Below are positions 45,114 to 53,525 of a stretch of 60,785 nt of DNA, piece by piece. The DNA is from CAYXAA01 sp964462985. Lineage in GTDB: Bacteria; Pseudomonadota; Alphaproteobacteria; Rhizobiales; Stappiaceae. Within the stretch, counting starts at the first letter, position 1. Each line of letters starts with the position of its first letter. Both the position numbers and the translations under genes were made by a program. The notes under the pieces are model-generated. The model was not told where the DNA came from. It worked only from the letters and a program-made list of their open reading frames with translations, and made no database searches. Location of the stretch: NCBI GenBank assembly GCA_964462985.1, contig CAYXAA010000028.1:1-60785 (forward strand), written 5' to 3'.

Positions 45114-46172
45114 TCATGACCGCTTTCCCGACACCGCAGGAGCCGTGAAGTCGAGAACGGTATCGAGGAACGCCTGTCGGTCTGGCGTTGGCTGAAGATG
45201 GACATAGTGGGAAGCGCCCGGAAGCTCGACGAGCTTTGCCGATGCCGCATTCGTGAGATGCGCGAGCAACGTCTGGCCGTCGACCGGTCTCGACCAGAAG
45301 TCGTTTTCGGAACGCAGGATCAGGACATGCGAGCGGATGAAGGAGGCATCGAAGATCTGCCGTCCGTTGACCAGTTTGAGCGTGTCGGCCGTCGGGCCGG
45401 AGGGAAACCGGAAACGCGCGGGTTCACGCTCCTGAGCGGCTTCATCCCCCTCCATCGATAAGGCGACGTAGCGATCGAGAAAGGCAGGATCAATGCCCTC
45501 GTCGCGCCAGCGGCCGACAAGATCTTCAGCGGAGGCAAGGCGATAGGCGCCGTGGCGCTGATAGTCGAGTTCAGCCGGGCTCTGCGGATCGCCAAACTCC
45601 GCTTGCAACGGCCACCCGCCTGCCGGCCCACCATAGGCACCGTTGTAATAGATCAGATGGCTGATGGCTTCCGGATAGAGCGAAGCAAAGTGACCGAGCC
45701 ATTGCGAGCCCGTCGCCCAGCCCATTGCCGTCAGGGGGGCGTCGCCGGGATTGCGCCGCCTGATCTCCGCAACGACGGCGGCAATATCGCGCACCGCCTC
45801 GTGTGAGCGCACGGCGATTGGCGCCGAAAAACGCTCCATCCTCATCTCGCGCGGAAACTCCGAACGTCCGAAACCACGCACGTCCATGAGGAAAACGCGG
45901 TGTCCGGCCCTGGCGAACTCCTCTGCTACCGATGAACCCGGCGCATTGACGTCCCAGCTCGCAAGCACCCCGGAGCGGCCGCCATTGACCAGGAGCATCG
46001 GCCCGCGCTCGGCTCGGGCATCAGGATCGTGAAGCTCGCGTACGAAAATCTGCAGGCCGTCCTCGGCAGAAACCGTAAAATCCTGTCGGACCACATCCGC
46101 CGCTGCCAGCGCCGGCGCGAGCGTGGTGCAGCAGCAGAGAACAGCAGTGACGATGGCGCGCGTGACTTGCAT
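45114..46172 (-). CDS. Secreted alpha/beta hydrolase-fold protein with unusual nucleophile elbow
   Basis: A 352-residue protein with a Sec signal (VTAVLCCCTTLAPALAAAD) and an alpha/beta hydrolase fold. The nucleophile elbow reads MGWATGSQWLG, so the usual Ser, Asp or Cys position of the G-x-Nu-x-G motif is alanine. The acid (SENDFW) and histidine (GASHYVHL) regions are present. Either a neighbouring Thr or Ser takes over or the protein is not a standard hydrolase. The gene is divergent from the LysR gene, which probably regulates it. Confidence 0.8.
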   Translation of the reverse strand: MQVTRAIVTAVLCCCTTLAPALAAADVVRQDFTVSAEDGLQIFVRELHDPDARAERGPMLLVNGGRSGVLASWDVNAPGSSVAEEFARAGHRVFLMDVRGFGRSEFPREMRMERFSAPIAVRSHEAVRDIAAVVAEIRRRNPGDAPLTAMGWATGSQWLGHFASLYPEAISHLIYYNGAYGGPAGGWPLQAEFGDPQSPAELDYQRHGAYRLASAEDLVGRWRDEGIDPAFLDRYVALSMEGDEAAQEREPARFRFPSGPTADTLKLVNGRQIFDASFIRSHVLILRSENDFWSRPVDGQTLLAHLTNAASAKLVELPGASHYVHLQPTPDRQAFLDTVLDFTAPAVSGKRS

Positions 46173-46267
46173 GAGCTGCTCCTGTGTTGGGGCTGACGCT
46201 CAGCAAGGTCATGCATTCTCTCCGTTGAATCGATGATCCGACTGAAAAGTTTTGATATCATAGTAAT

Positions 46268-47146
46268 ATGGAACTTCGCCACCTTCGCCACTTTCTTGCT
46301 GTCGCCGATGAGCTGCACATGGGGCGCGCAGCCGAACGGCTTGGCATGGCGCAACCGCCTCTCAGCCAGTCGATTGCTCGGCTTGAAAAGGAACTCGGCG
46401 TGCGTCTGTTCGACCGGGCGAACCGTCGGCTCACGCTGACCCGCGCCGGGGCGGCGTTTCTTGAGGACGCACGCTCTTCGGTCCTGCACGCGGATGCTGC
46501 GTCCGCCCTTGCTCGGTCGGCAGAGCATGGCGCTGCTGGAGAGGTCAGAATCGGTTTCGTCTCGGCGGCGCTTTACGACCATCTGCCGCGGCGACTGGCG
46601 CGTCTGAGGCGAACCCTGCCCAACATTCAGCCGAGACTTCTCGAGCTCTCGACCAATGAGCAACTGGACGCTCTGGCTGACGGAACCATCGATATCGGCT
46701 TCGCACATCCTCCGTTCGGGACGGGCGAACCATTTGATGCCCTGGAATTCACGGCAGAGCCGAGCGTCGCCGTTCTGCCGGACGATGGCCAAAGCGGCAG
46801 CGTCAGCCTCGCAGAGCTGGCGGCGCTCGGACTGATCCTCTTCCCGGCCGCTCAGGGACCGGTCCTCCATGCCGCGATCATGGACAGTTTCGCCAGGGCG
46901 GGCATCGAGGTCAGGGTCGTCCAGGAAGCGACCAGGGCGCTCACTATGCTCTCGCTGGTGGCCTCCGGCTTGGGTGCGGCTCTGCTCCCACGCTCGGCAC
47001 GGCGCGTGAGGTTCGAGGGCGTCCGCTATGCTGATATCACGGACGCTACGCTGCCGAGCCTATCTCTCGCAATGATCAGGCGGCGGCGTGCGCCGCTTCC
47101 GCTTGTGCGACGGGTATGGCAAGAATTCTCCGAAGACGCCTCGTGA
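46268..47146 (+). CDS. LysR family transcriptional regulator
   Basis: A 292-residue LysR-type regulator. The N-terminal HTH (LRHFLAVADELHMGRAAERLGMAQPPLSQSIARLEKELG) is canonical. The effector domain follows from about residue 90 (GEVRIGFVSAALYDHLPRRL). The divergent hydrolase gene 96 bases away is the likely target. A TGATATCA palindrome at 46253-46260 overlaps the promoter/leader and may be part of the binding region. Confidence 0.95.
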   Translation: MELRHLRHFLAVADELHMGRAAERLGMAQPPLSQSIARLEKELGVRLFDRANRRLTLTRAGAAFLEDARSSVLHADAASALARSAEHGAAGEVRIGFVSAALYDHLPRRLARLRRTLPNIQPRLLELSTNEQLDALADGTIDIGFAHPPFGTGEPFDALEFTAEPSVAVLPDDGQSGSVSLAELAALGLILFPAAQGPVLHAAIMDSFARAGIEVRVVQEATRALTMLSLVASGLGAALLPRSARRVRFEGVRYADITDATLPSLSLAMIRRRRAPLPLVRRVWQEFSEDAS

Positions 47147-47166
47147 CGATCGTGGCGCCACGATCG
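47147..47166. other. 20-base perfect palindrome after the LysR stop
   Basis: CGATCGTGGC followed directly by GCCACGATCG is a perfect inverted repeat that starts immediately after the LysR stop codon. It could fold as an 8-pair stem with a 4-base loop and end transcription, although no T-run follows. It may instead be a dimeric protein binding site. The rest of the gap to 47385 holds no recognisable gene. Confidence 0.4.
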
Positions 47167-47385
47167 AGGAAACTGGCGCCAATGCCGCCTCAGCCTGCGG
47201 GCTCCCCACGGATGCCAGGGCGAGGGGGCCGACGGTACCGTCATGCAGGATGCGGAGGGCTGGATCACCGCGTTCTGTCCATCCGCAGGCCCACTTGGCG
47301 GCGGGTAAGCGGGCGACAAGACATTCACCCGTTCGGGTTCCCCGCTTTCGCAGCGACGCGAACAGCGTCCGGCACGCCAAAGGTC

Positions 47386-48258
47386 CTAACCGACGAGTGC
47401 GGTGAAATGGCTGCGCATTCGGGCCGCGTCCGCTTCGATCCCGGCGAACAGCTTAAGTGCGCCGGCAGCCTGATAGACGACCATACCGCCGCCGTCGAGA
47501 ACACGGCAGCCGATATCCCTGGCCCGGGCAAGCAACGGAGTGACAAGCGGCATGTAGACGATGTCGGCGACCCAGTGGCGGGGGAGCAGCAGGTTGCCAT
47601 CCAGAGGAAGTCCGGGATGCTTGGCCATGCCGGTCGGGGTTGCGTGGATCAGTCCGTCGGCCTGAGACATCGCCTCGGGGATATCGGACGTCACGACCGC
47701 GCGATCCGCATCGAATTCCGCGTTCAATCTGGCCACCAGATCGGTTGCGCGCTTAGGCTCCACGTCATGGACGAGCAGTCTCTCCACACCCAGTGTGAGC
47801 GCGGCGTGGCCAACAGCAGAACCTGCTCCGCCCGCCCCAAGAAGCAGGGCACAGCGGAGGGGGACGTCAGAAAACGTCTGTCGGAAACTCTCGTGGAAGC
47901 CGTACCAGTCCGTATTGTGTCCTGTGCGCTTCCCGTTCCGCAGGACAACCGTGTTGACCGCGCCAAGGGCACGCGCTTCCGGAGAAAGGTCGGTGAGATG
48001 GTCTATGATTGCCTGCTTGACCGGAAATGTGACGTTGACCCCGGCAAAGCCTCTGTCCTCGACCTCCCTCAGGATGCCGGGCAGGGCCTCAGCGCCACAG
48101 TTCCGCTCGGCGAGATCGATCAACTCGTATGAATAGTCGAAGCCGTGGAAGGCAGCTTCCCGCTCATGCAGGGCGGGAGACTTCGAAGCCTGGATTTCAG
48201 CGCCGATCAAGCCGACCTTGACTTTGCGCATCGTGTCACTTGTTTCAGTCTGCGACAT
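47386..48258 (-). CDS. aroE: Shikimate (or quinate/shikimate) dehydrogenase
   Basis: A 290-residue NAD(P)-dependent dehydrogenase. The substrate domain has SKSPALHE, GVNVTFPVKQ (catalytic Lys) and HNTDWYGF (catalytic Asp). The cofactor domain has GAGGAGSAV. It interconverts shikimate and 3-dehydroshikimate, and some members also use quinate. Its place with a 3-dehydroquinase, a TIM-barrel enzyme and a TRAP importer argues for a catabolic role rather than the housekeeping AroE. An internal ATG at 48231 is a shorter alternative start. Confidence 0.93.
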   Translation of the reverse strand: MSQTETSDTMRKVKVGLIGAEIQASKSPALHEREAAFHGFDYSYELIDLAERNCGAEALPGILREVEDRGFAGVNVTFPVKQAIIDHLTDLSPEARALGAVNTVVLRNGKRTGHNTDWYGFHESFRQTFSDVPLRCALLLGAGGAGSAVGHAALTLGVERLLVHDVEPKRATDLVARLNAEFDADRAVVTSDIPEAMSQADGLIHATPTGMAKHPGLPLDGNLLLPRHWVADIVYMPLVTPLLARARDIGCRVLDGGGMVVYQAAGALKLFAGIEADAARMRSHFTALVG

Positions 48259-48273
48259 GCGAATAGCTGGCCT

Positions 48274-49092
48274 TTAGCGTTTCGAGGATGGAGTGCCCAG
48301 GGCGGCAAGGAGCCGCTGTGTGGAGGTCATCAGATTCTGGATGTGCTCAGCTGCCGAACGGCCTGGCTCGTTCATGGGCACCTCGACAGAAATGCAGGTG
48401 TCGGGACGCAAGGCTTCGAGCAATTCGTGAAGAGGGAGTTCTCCCTCACCCGGTGCGAGGCGGCCGGCGCGGGCTTCCGCCACCATTGCTTCGGAAGTCG
48501 ACGGTGCGGGACCGGCGACGTCGCAAAGCTGGACGCTCTGAATGCGACTGGCTCCGCGCAGCTGCGCGGCATCGCCGCCATTGCGGAAGAAGTGGATCGC
48601 GTCGACGAGAACGCCAGCATTATCTGCGGAGGTCGAGGCGACCAGTGCGTCGGCCTGAGCATATGTCGCGATCGATCGCCAACCCATGTTCTCCATATCG
48701 ACGCTCACGCCATAAGGAGAAGCCAGCTCGCACAGCAGGGCGAAATTGGCCGCCAGCCGTCCTTGATCGGGGTCGTCACCGGCGACAGTAAGCCGGGTGG
48801 CGCACAATTCTGCTGCTGCTTCCAGTGTTGGCACCACGCTGTGGGGTGCGAAGTCGGCGTCGATTACGACGGCCTCGATGTCGTAGACAGCGAGACCTAT
48901 GTCGCGACACAGGCCGGACAGGTTGCGCAGGGCCCCGGACCCCGCTCGAAGCGGATAGTGTGGTGCCCCCGCAAAGGGCGGCCATAGACGCAGTCCGATC
49001 CTGTGGTATCCAGCCTCCGCAGCCAGACGCGCGAACTCTTCAGGTGGGACGCTGATTGCCGAAAAGTGGGCAAGGCCTAACTGCGGGATCAT
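48274..49092 (-). CDS. TIM-barrel sugar isomerase/AP-endonuclease-family protein, possible 3-dehydroshikimate dehydratase
   Basis: A 272-residue xylose-isomerase-like TIM barrel. Probable metal ligands are a Glu in SVDMENMG, Asp and His in GVLVDAIHFFRNGG, Gln in SVQLCDV and Glu in ISVEVPM. AsbF and QsuB-type 3-dehydroshikimate dehydratases share this fold and the D-x2-H spacing. With shikimate dehydrogenase and 3-dehydroquinase on either side, production of protocatechuate from 3-dehydroshikimate is the most economical inference. A sugar isomerase is the alternative. The ATG at 49092 lies 8 bases after the aroQ stop. Confidence 0.75.
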   Translation of the reverse strand: MIPQLGLAHFSAISVPPEEFARLAAEAGYHRIGLRLWPPFAGAPHYPLRAGSGALRNLSGLCRDIGLAVYDIEAVVIDADFAPHSVVPTLEAAAELCATRLTVAGDDPDQGRLAANFALLCELASPYGVSVDMENMGWRSIATYAQADALVASTSADNAGVLVDAIHFFRNGGDAAQLRGASRIQSVQLCDVAGPAPSTSEAMVAEARAGRLAPGEGELPLHELLEALRPDTCISVEVPMNEPGRSAAEHIQNLMTSTQRLLAALGTPSSKR

Positions 49093-49099
49093 AACGACG

Positions 49100-49534
49100 T
49101 CATGCGGATTCGTTGGCAAGGATCGCCGTGATCGCAGCAACGTAGCCGTGGACCTGCAGCCCGGCGATGACGGCAGTGGCGACCGGCGAGATCAACGACT
49201 TGTGGTAGATCGCTTCCCTCCGGTGAATATTGGTGATGTGCAGCTCGATGATCGGCCCCTTGAACATCTTCAGGGCATCGAGGATCGGGATGGACGTGAA
49301 GGTGAGGCCGGCAGGGTTGATGACGATCGCCGAGCCTTCGTCGATGGCCTCGTGGATCCAGTCCACGATCTGGCCTTCCCAGTTGGATTGACGGAAAACG
49401 ACCGGTCGCTCGCCAGCAGCGGCCCTGCACATCGCTTCGACCTCGGCCAGCGTGGTGTGGCCGTAGATTTCAGGCTCGCGCTTGCCGAGCCGGTTCAGGT
49501 TGGGGCCGTTGATGACAAAGATCGGTTTGGTCAT
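49100..49534 (-). CDS. aroQ: Type II 3-dehydroquinate dehydratase
   Basis: A 144-residue type II dehydroquinase that interconverts 3-dehydroquinate and 3-dehydroshikimate. Conserved motifs are INGPNLNRLGKREPEIYG (catalytic Tyr), INPAGLTFTS (usually NPgAyTHtS) and ELHITNIHRRE (catalytic His). The INPAG-LTFT variant lacks the usual histidine of the AYTHTS loop, which hints at a diverged, probably catabolic paralogue. Confidence 0.92.
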   Translation of the reverse strand: MTKPIFVINGPNLNRLGKREPEIYGHTTLAEVEAMCRAAAGERPVVFRQSNWEGQIVDWIHEAIDEGSAIVINPAGLTFTSIPILDALKMFKGPIIELHITNIHRREAIYHKSLISPVATAVIAGLQVHGYVAAITAILANESA

Positions 49535-49543
49535 ATCAAGCTC

Positions 49544-50845
49544 CTAACCCTGATATCCAACAAGACGCGGCAGCCAAAGCACGACGTCCGGGAAGAACGT
49601 GATGACGACCAGCGACAGGACCATCACGTAAAGGAAGGGCAGCACATCGCGGACGATGTCCCGCAGCGGCACCTTGGCAATGCGCACCATGACAAACAGC
49701 AGCAGGCCGTAGGGTGGTGTCACCAGCCCCAACATGATGTTGACCACGCAGACCACGCCGAAATGCACAAGGTCGATGCCCAATGCCTGCGCGGTTGGAA
49801 TCAACACGGGCAGGATCACCAGAATAATCGTCGTGCCCTCCAGCAGGCAGCCAAGCAGCAGCAGGATGATGTTGACGAGGATCAGGAAGGTGATCGGGGT
49901 GAGTTCCCAACTGGTCAGCAGCATGCTCACGGAGCGCGGGATGTTCTCGACCGTGACGACGTAGTTGAACACAAGGGCACCGGCGATCAGCATGCCGATC
50001 GATGCCGATGTGCGCGCGCTGGCCAGAACCGAATTGTAGAAGTCGCGAATGGACACGCTGCGATAGAGCAGCACCGAAACGAGCAGCGCGTAGAAGGCGG
50101 CGACGGCAGCAGCTTCCGTCGGCGTCGCGACACCAGAATAGATCCCGCCGAGAAGGACGACCGGCATCATCAGGGCCGGCAGCGCTCGCCAGGTGACAAG
50201 CGGGAGTTCCCGCAGCGGGGTCGGCGGCTCCACGGGAAAATTGCGGGTGCGGGCATGATAGGCGACCAGGACGGCCTGGAACAGCGCCATCAGCAGGCCC
50301 GGAACAACACCGGCCAGGAACAGGTAACCGATCGATGCATCCGACACGAGCGCGTAGATGATCATCGGAATGGAGGGCGGTATGATTGGACCGATGACAG
50401 CGGTGGCCGCTGTCAGCGCCGCCGCGTAGGACGCCGGGTAGCGGCCGTCCTTGGTCATCATGTCCTTCATCATCTTTCCGGAGCCGGCAGCATCCGCGAT
50501 GGCCGAACCTGACATGCCGGCGAAGATGATCGATTGCAGAACGTTGACCTGAGCCAACCCGCCGCGAAAGCGGCCGACGAAGGCGTTGCAGAAGTGCATC
50601 AGCCGCTCCGTCATGGAACCGATGTTCATCAGCTCGGCCGCCAGGATGAACAAGGGCACGGCCAGGATGATGTAGTTGGTGTACATCCCGTTGAGCAACT
50701 GCTCCGCCGCGGTCCCCATGTCGAGCCCTGCGAGCAGCAAATAGAGGATGGACCCGGCGATCATGGCGTGGCCGACAGGCAGGCCGAGCAACGCAAGGGC
50801 GGTAATCGTGACAAGGCAGAGGGAGAACGGGCTGGCCAGGTTCAT
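49544..50845 (-). CDS. TRAP transporter large permease (DctM)
   Basis: A 433-residue membrane protein with about 12 helices of the DctM family. Typical stretches are GSAIADAAGSGKMMKDMM, IGPIIPPSIPMIIYA and VTPPYGLLLFVM. It is the sodium-driven transport subunit of a tripartite ATP-independent periplasmic transporter. Its start overlaps the stop of the small permease gene by four bases. The neighbouring genes suggest that quinate, shikimate or a related carboxylate is imported. Confidence 0.95.
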   Translation of the reverse strand: MNLASPFSLCLVTITALALLGLPVGHAMIAGSILYLLLAGLDMGTAAEQLLNGMYTNYIILAVPLFILAAELMNIGSMTERLMHFCNAFVGRFRGGLAQVNVLQSIIFAGMSGSAIADAAGSGKMMKDMMTKDGRYPASYAAALTAATAVIGPIIPPSIPMIIYALVSDASIGYLFLAGVVPGLLMALFQAVLVAYHARTRNFPVEPPTPLRELPLVTWRALPALMMPVVLLGGIYSGVATPTEAAAVAAFYALLVSVLLYRSVSIRDFYNSVLASARTSASIGMLIAGALVFNYVVTVENIPRSVSMLLTSWELTPITFLILVNIILLLLGCLLEGTTIILVILPVLIPTAQALGIDLVHFGVVCVVNIMLGLVTPPYGLLLFVMVRIAKVPLRDIVRDVLPFLYVMVLSLVVITFFPDVVLWLPRLVGYQG

Positions 50846-51360
50846 GCGCCGGAGCCCGCCTTGGTGGGGTCGAACCCGTCAGGAGCCGAACCGCGGAGCA
50901 CCTGCCATGAAAGCCAGATGTAACGGACGATCACGGCGACGGCGAAGACGACATAGATGGAGAACAGCCAATCGAAACGGATGCCCATGTAGGCGCTCCG
51001 CTCGACCTTCATGAAAGTCACGTAGTCAACGACGGCAGGAAGCGATATTCCGTAAAGGAAGATGACCGATGCCGCGCAGATGACGAACATCGTGTTTCTG
51101 GTCCGGCGTCCGACCGAGGCATAGATCAGATCGAACCGAAGCTCCTCCTCTTCGGTTACCACGAAGGCCGCGCCCCACAGGACAATCCAGATCCACAGGA
51201 TTGCGGAAAGTTCATTGGTCCAGCCGGTCGGCCAGTTGAGCACGTAGCGGAAGACGATCTGCAGAAGGAACGCGACGAATAATGTCGTCAGCATTGCCAT
51301 CAACACGTTCTCGCCGCGGCGATAAAGCCAGCCGCCTAGCGATCTAAGCTTGGGATTCAT
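50842..51360 (-). CDS. TRAP transporter small permease (DctQ)
   Basis: A 172-residue four-helix DctQ protein with the family pattern VLNWPTGWTNELSAILWIWIVLWGAAFVV. It bridges the DctM subunit and the binding protein. The ATG at 51360 follows GGGGAAAAG; an ATG ten codons upstream has no ribosome binding site. Confidence 0.92.
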   Translation of the reverse strand: MNPKLRSLGGWLYRRGENVLMAMLTTLFVAFLLQIVFRYVLNWPTGWTNELSAILWIWIVLWGAAFVVTEEEELRFDLIYASVGRRTRNTMFVICAASVIFLYGISLPAVVDYVTFMKVERSAYMGIRFDWLFSIYVVFAVAVIVRYIWLSWQVLRGSAPDGFDPTKAGSGA

Positions 51361-51438
51361 GGGCTTTTCCCCGGTCCGACAGCCGACCATCGCATCAAGA
51401 TATCAGGGTGGGCGCGCTGCACGCCCACCCTTGTTGCA

Positions 51439-52422
51439 TCAGAGCGCGTTGATCTTGTCGATCATTCCTTCAGGCCATTCCTTGGCGAGATCGGACTCCA
51501 GGTATTTCTTCTGGGCATACTCACGGAACGCCGCGACATCGGGCGTATACACCTCGAGTCCCTGCTGTTTCATGAACTCAGCCAGTTCGGCTTCCTTGGT
51601 GAGATGCTGCTGCGCACTCCATTCAATGACCTCGTTGGCGGCCGCCTGCACCTTCTCCTGTTGTTCCGGGGTCATCTTGTCCCACGCGGCTTTGGAAATC
51701 GTCAGAAGGTCAAAGCCGACGAGATGCGACGTCAGAACGATCTGGTCCATGACTTCGTAGAACTTGAGGGTCTGGACGTTCGGCAAGGGATTGTCCTGAC
51801 CGTCGATCGCGCCCGTCTGCAATCCGGTATATACTTCGGTCACTGCCATCGGCGTGGGGTTTGCGCCCAAAGCCGTACCGAGGAACTGCCATGCGTCTCC
51901 TCCCGGCATGCGCAGCTTGATCCCGGCCATGTCGGCCGGCGTGTTGATCTTCTTGTTGCCCTTCAGTCCGACCTGCCTCGTGCCGAAGAACGTCGGGCCG
52001 AGGATTTTCACCCCAAGCTGATCCTCAACCAGTTTCTTCATCTCCATCCCGACATCGCTCGCAAAGAACGTGTTGAGATGGTCCGCATCGCGGAAGAGGT
52101 AGGCTGACGTCAGCAGAGACCAGGCGGGAACCTGTTTCGCGAAGTCCTGCGGGGCAATGTTGCCCATTTCGAGATTGCCGCGCTGGAGAGCGACGAGCTC
52201 GGTTCCCTGCTTGAAGAGCGAACCGTTGTAGTAGTTCTCGACGACGAAATCGTCGGCGACTGCCGCTTTGAATTTCTCCATCATCTCCGCGCGGATATCT
52301 CTATCCGAGAAGATCGCCGAAAAGCGGAGTTGTGTCTTATCCTGTGCAAGTGCCGGCAGTGACATCAGCATCGAGCCGATGGCGCACGCGGCAAGCAGGG
52401 TACGTCTGTTCAGGATCATCAT
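51439..52422 (-). CDS. TRAP transporter substrate-binding protein (DctP)
   Basis: A 327-residue periplasmic binding protein with a Sec signal (RTLLAACAIGSMLMSLPALAQ). The carboxylate-binding arginine region is GIKLRMPGG, followed by TEVYTGLQTGAIDGQDNPL, the hallmark of DctP proteins. A strong ribosome binding site (GGGAGGAAC) precedes the ATG. It is probably the first gene of the minus-strand operon running through dctQ, dctM, aroQ, the TIM-barrel gene and aroE. Confidence 0.94.
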   Translation of the reverse strand: MMILNRRTLLAACAIGSMLMSLPALAQDKTQLRFSAIFSDRDIRAEMMEKFKAAVADDFVVENYYNGSLFKQGTELVALQRGNLEMGNIAPQDFAKQVPAWSLLTSAYLFRDADHLNTFFASDVGMEMKKLVEDQLGVKILGPTFFGTRQVGLKGNKKINTPADMAGIKLRMPGGDAWQFLGTALGANPTPMAVTEVYTGLQTGAIDGQDNPLPNVQTLKFYEVMDQIVLTSHLVGFDLLTISKAAWDKMTPEQQEKVQAAANEVIEWSAQQHLTKEAELAEFMKQQGLEVYTPDVAAFREYAQKKYLESDLAKEWPEGMIDKINAL

Positions 52423-52575
52423 CTGTTCCTCCCTAAATACGACTGCGAACCGAAGGAGTGCTGGAACTCGCTCGGGTGGTGCAGTCTGTCAGCCACCCGC
52501 TTCGTCGTGACCTGCAGATGCTTCTGCAGACCTCACATAGGTTGCCGCTGGAACGGGGACTTGCCGACATGCGCA

Positions 52576-53328
52576 TCATGTCACCCCCTTCGCGGCGATG
52601 TGCGTCAGAAGGTTGCCGCCGGTCCGGCGGATATGGTCGTGCAATTTCCGGGACGCGTAGTCGGAGTCGCGCGCAACAGCAGCGTGAGCAATCTCGCTGT
52701 GTTCGAAAGCGACGTTCCGATCTCCGGACGTCGCGCGTAGAAACGTCCGCCGATAGCGGTCATTGAGGTTCAGGAGCACGCTACAGAAATTCATCAGGTG
52801 CGGCTTTCCGCATCCCGATATCAGTGTCAGGTGAAACTCGCGGTGGATCTGTTCCCAAGCCTCGAGAGTCTCGGGCCTGTCCGCATCGCGCTCCTGCTTG
52901 TTCAGCCGGTGGAGGGCGCGGACGACATTCCCCTCCCAGGCTGAATCGCCGTGGGTGATCGCCTCGCGAAGAGCGAACAGTTCGAATTCAAGGCGCAGAC
53001 TGGTGATCTCTTCCAGATCGGCAAGTGACATCGGCGCGACCCGGTAGCCCCGATTGTCCTCAAATGTGACCAGCCCGTCCGAAATCAGACGCGCCAGCGC
53101 CTCGCGCAGCGGACTCAGGCTGACCTGAAAGATCGACCGGGCCTTCTCCAGGTTGATCTTGGTGCCGGCCTCAAGCTGCCCGGAGATGATGGCTTCACGT
53201 AGCCGATCGACCAACTGGCTGGCGATGGTGTTCTTGCCATCGTCGACGAATCCGTCGGCGACGACACGCATGGTGCCCGCGGCTGATCCAGCCGCCTGCT
53301 CGTCCATCTCGCCCCGAGATCTCGACAC
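52576..53328 (-). CDS. FadR-subfamily GntR transcriptional regulator
   Basis: A 250-residue regulator. The N-terminal winged helix (LREAIISGQLEAGTKINLEKARSIFQVSLSPLREALARL) and C-terminal FCD ligand domain (LEFELFALREAI; EIAHAAVARD) are typical. The GTG at 53328 is chosen because AGGGAGGAC precedes it; the ATG at 53307 gives a slightly shorter protein. The same operator sequence flanks this gene's own promoter and that of the divergent dioxygenase operon, so it is likely autoregulated and controls both directions. Confidence 0.9.
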   Translation of the reverse strand: MSRSRGEMDEQAAGSAAGTMRVVADGFVDDGKNTIASQLVDRLREAIISGQLEAGTKINLEKARSIFQVSLSPLREALARLISDGLVTFEDNRGYRVAPMSLADLEEITSLRLEFELFALREAITHGDSAWEGNVVRALHRLNKQERDADRPETLEAWEQIHREFHLTLISGCGKPHLMNFCSVLLNLNDRYRRTFLRATSGDRNVAFEHSEIAHAAVARDSDYASRKLHDHIRRTGGNLLTHIAAKGVT

Positions 53329-53359
53329 GGTTCGTCCTCCCTGAATTCGCACGATTAGG

Positions 53360-53371
53360 ATAAACGATTAT
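53360..53371. promoter_or_regulatory. GntR operator copy 1 (ATAAACGATTAT)
   Basis: ATAAACGATTAT lies 32 bases upstream of the GntR start. On the minus strand it reads ATAATCGTTTAT, identical to the site at 53479-53490, and TTGTCAA at 53374-53380 is TTGACAA on the minus strand. It is near-palindromic (ATAA-n-CG-n-TTAT), as expected for a GntR dimer. Confidence 0.75.
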
Positions 53372-53471
53372 TCTTGTCAAACCGATGCAGAGGCTTTGAT
53401 GCGGAATCCGCGATATACCTTGAATTTGAACCCCTGTTGCCCGTCGGGTAATGAGTCTGCGGATCTATGGC

Positions 53472-53490
53472 TTGACAAATAATCGTTTAT
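53472..53490 (+). promoter_or_regulatory. TTGACAA box plus GntR operator copy 2 (ATAATCGTTTAT)
   Basis: TTGACAA at 53472-53478 is followed directly by ATAATCGTTTAT at 53479-53490. This is the same arrangement as on the opposite strand before the GntR gene, but with two bases fewer between the elements. The operator would cover the -35/-10 spacer of the dioxygenase promoter, which suggests repression. Confidence 0.75.
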
Positions 53491-53525
53491 TCGGGAGTGC
53501 TTGCTGGCTTGGAGGACGGACATCC

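Noticed and set aside
49148..50512. 454-codon plus-strand frame rich in Asp, Gln and His
   Set aside because: It is opposite the aroQ and dctM genes and its composition is that of a reverse-complemented membrane protein gene.
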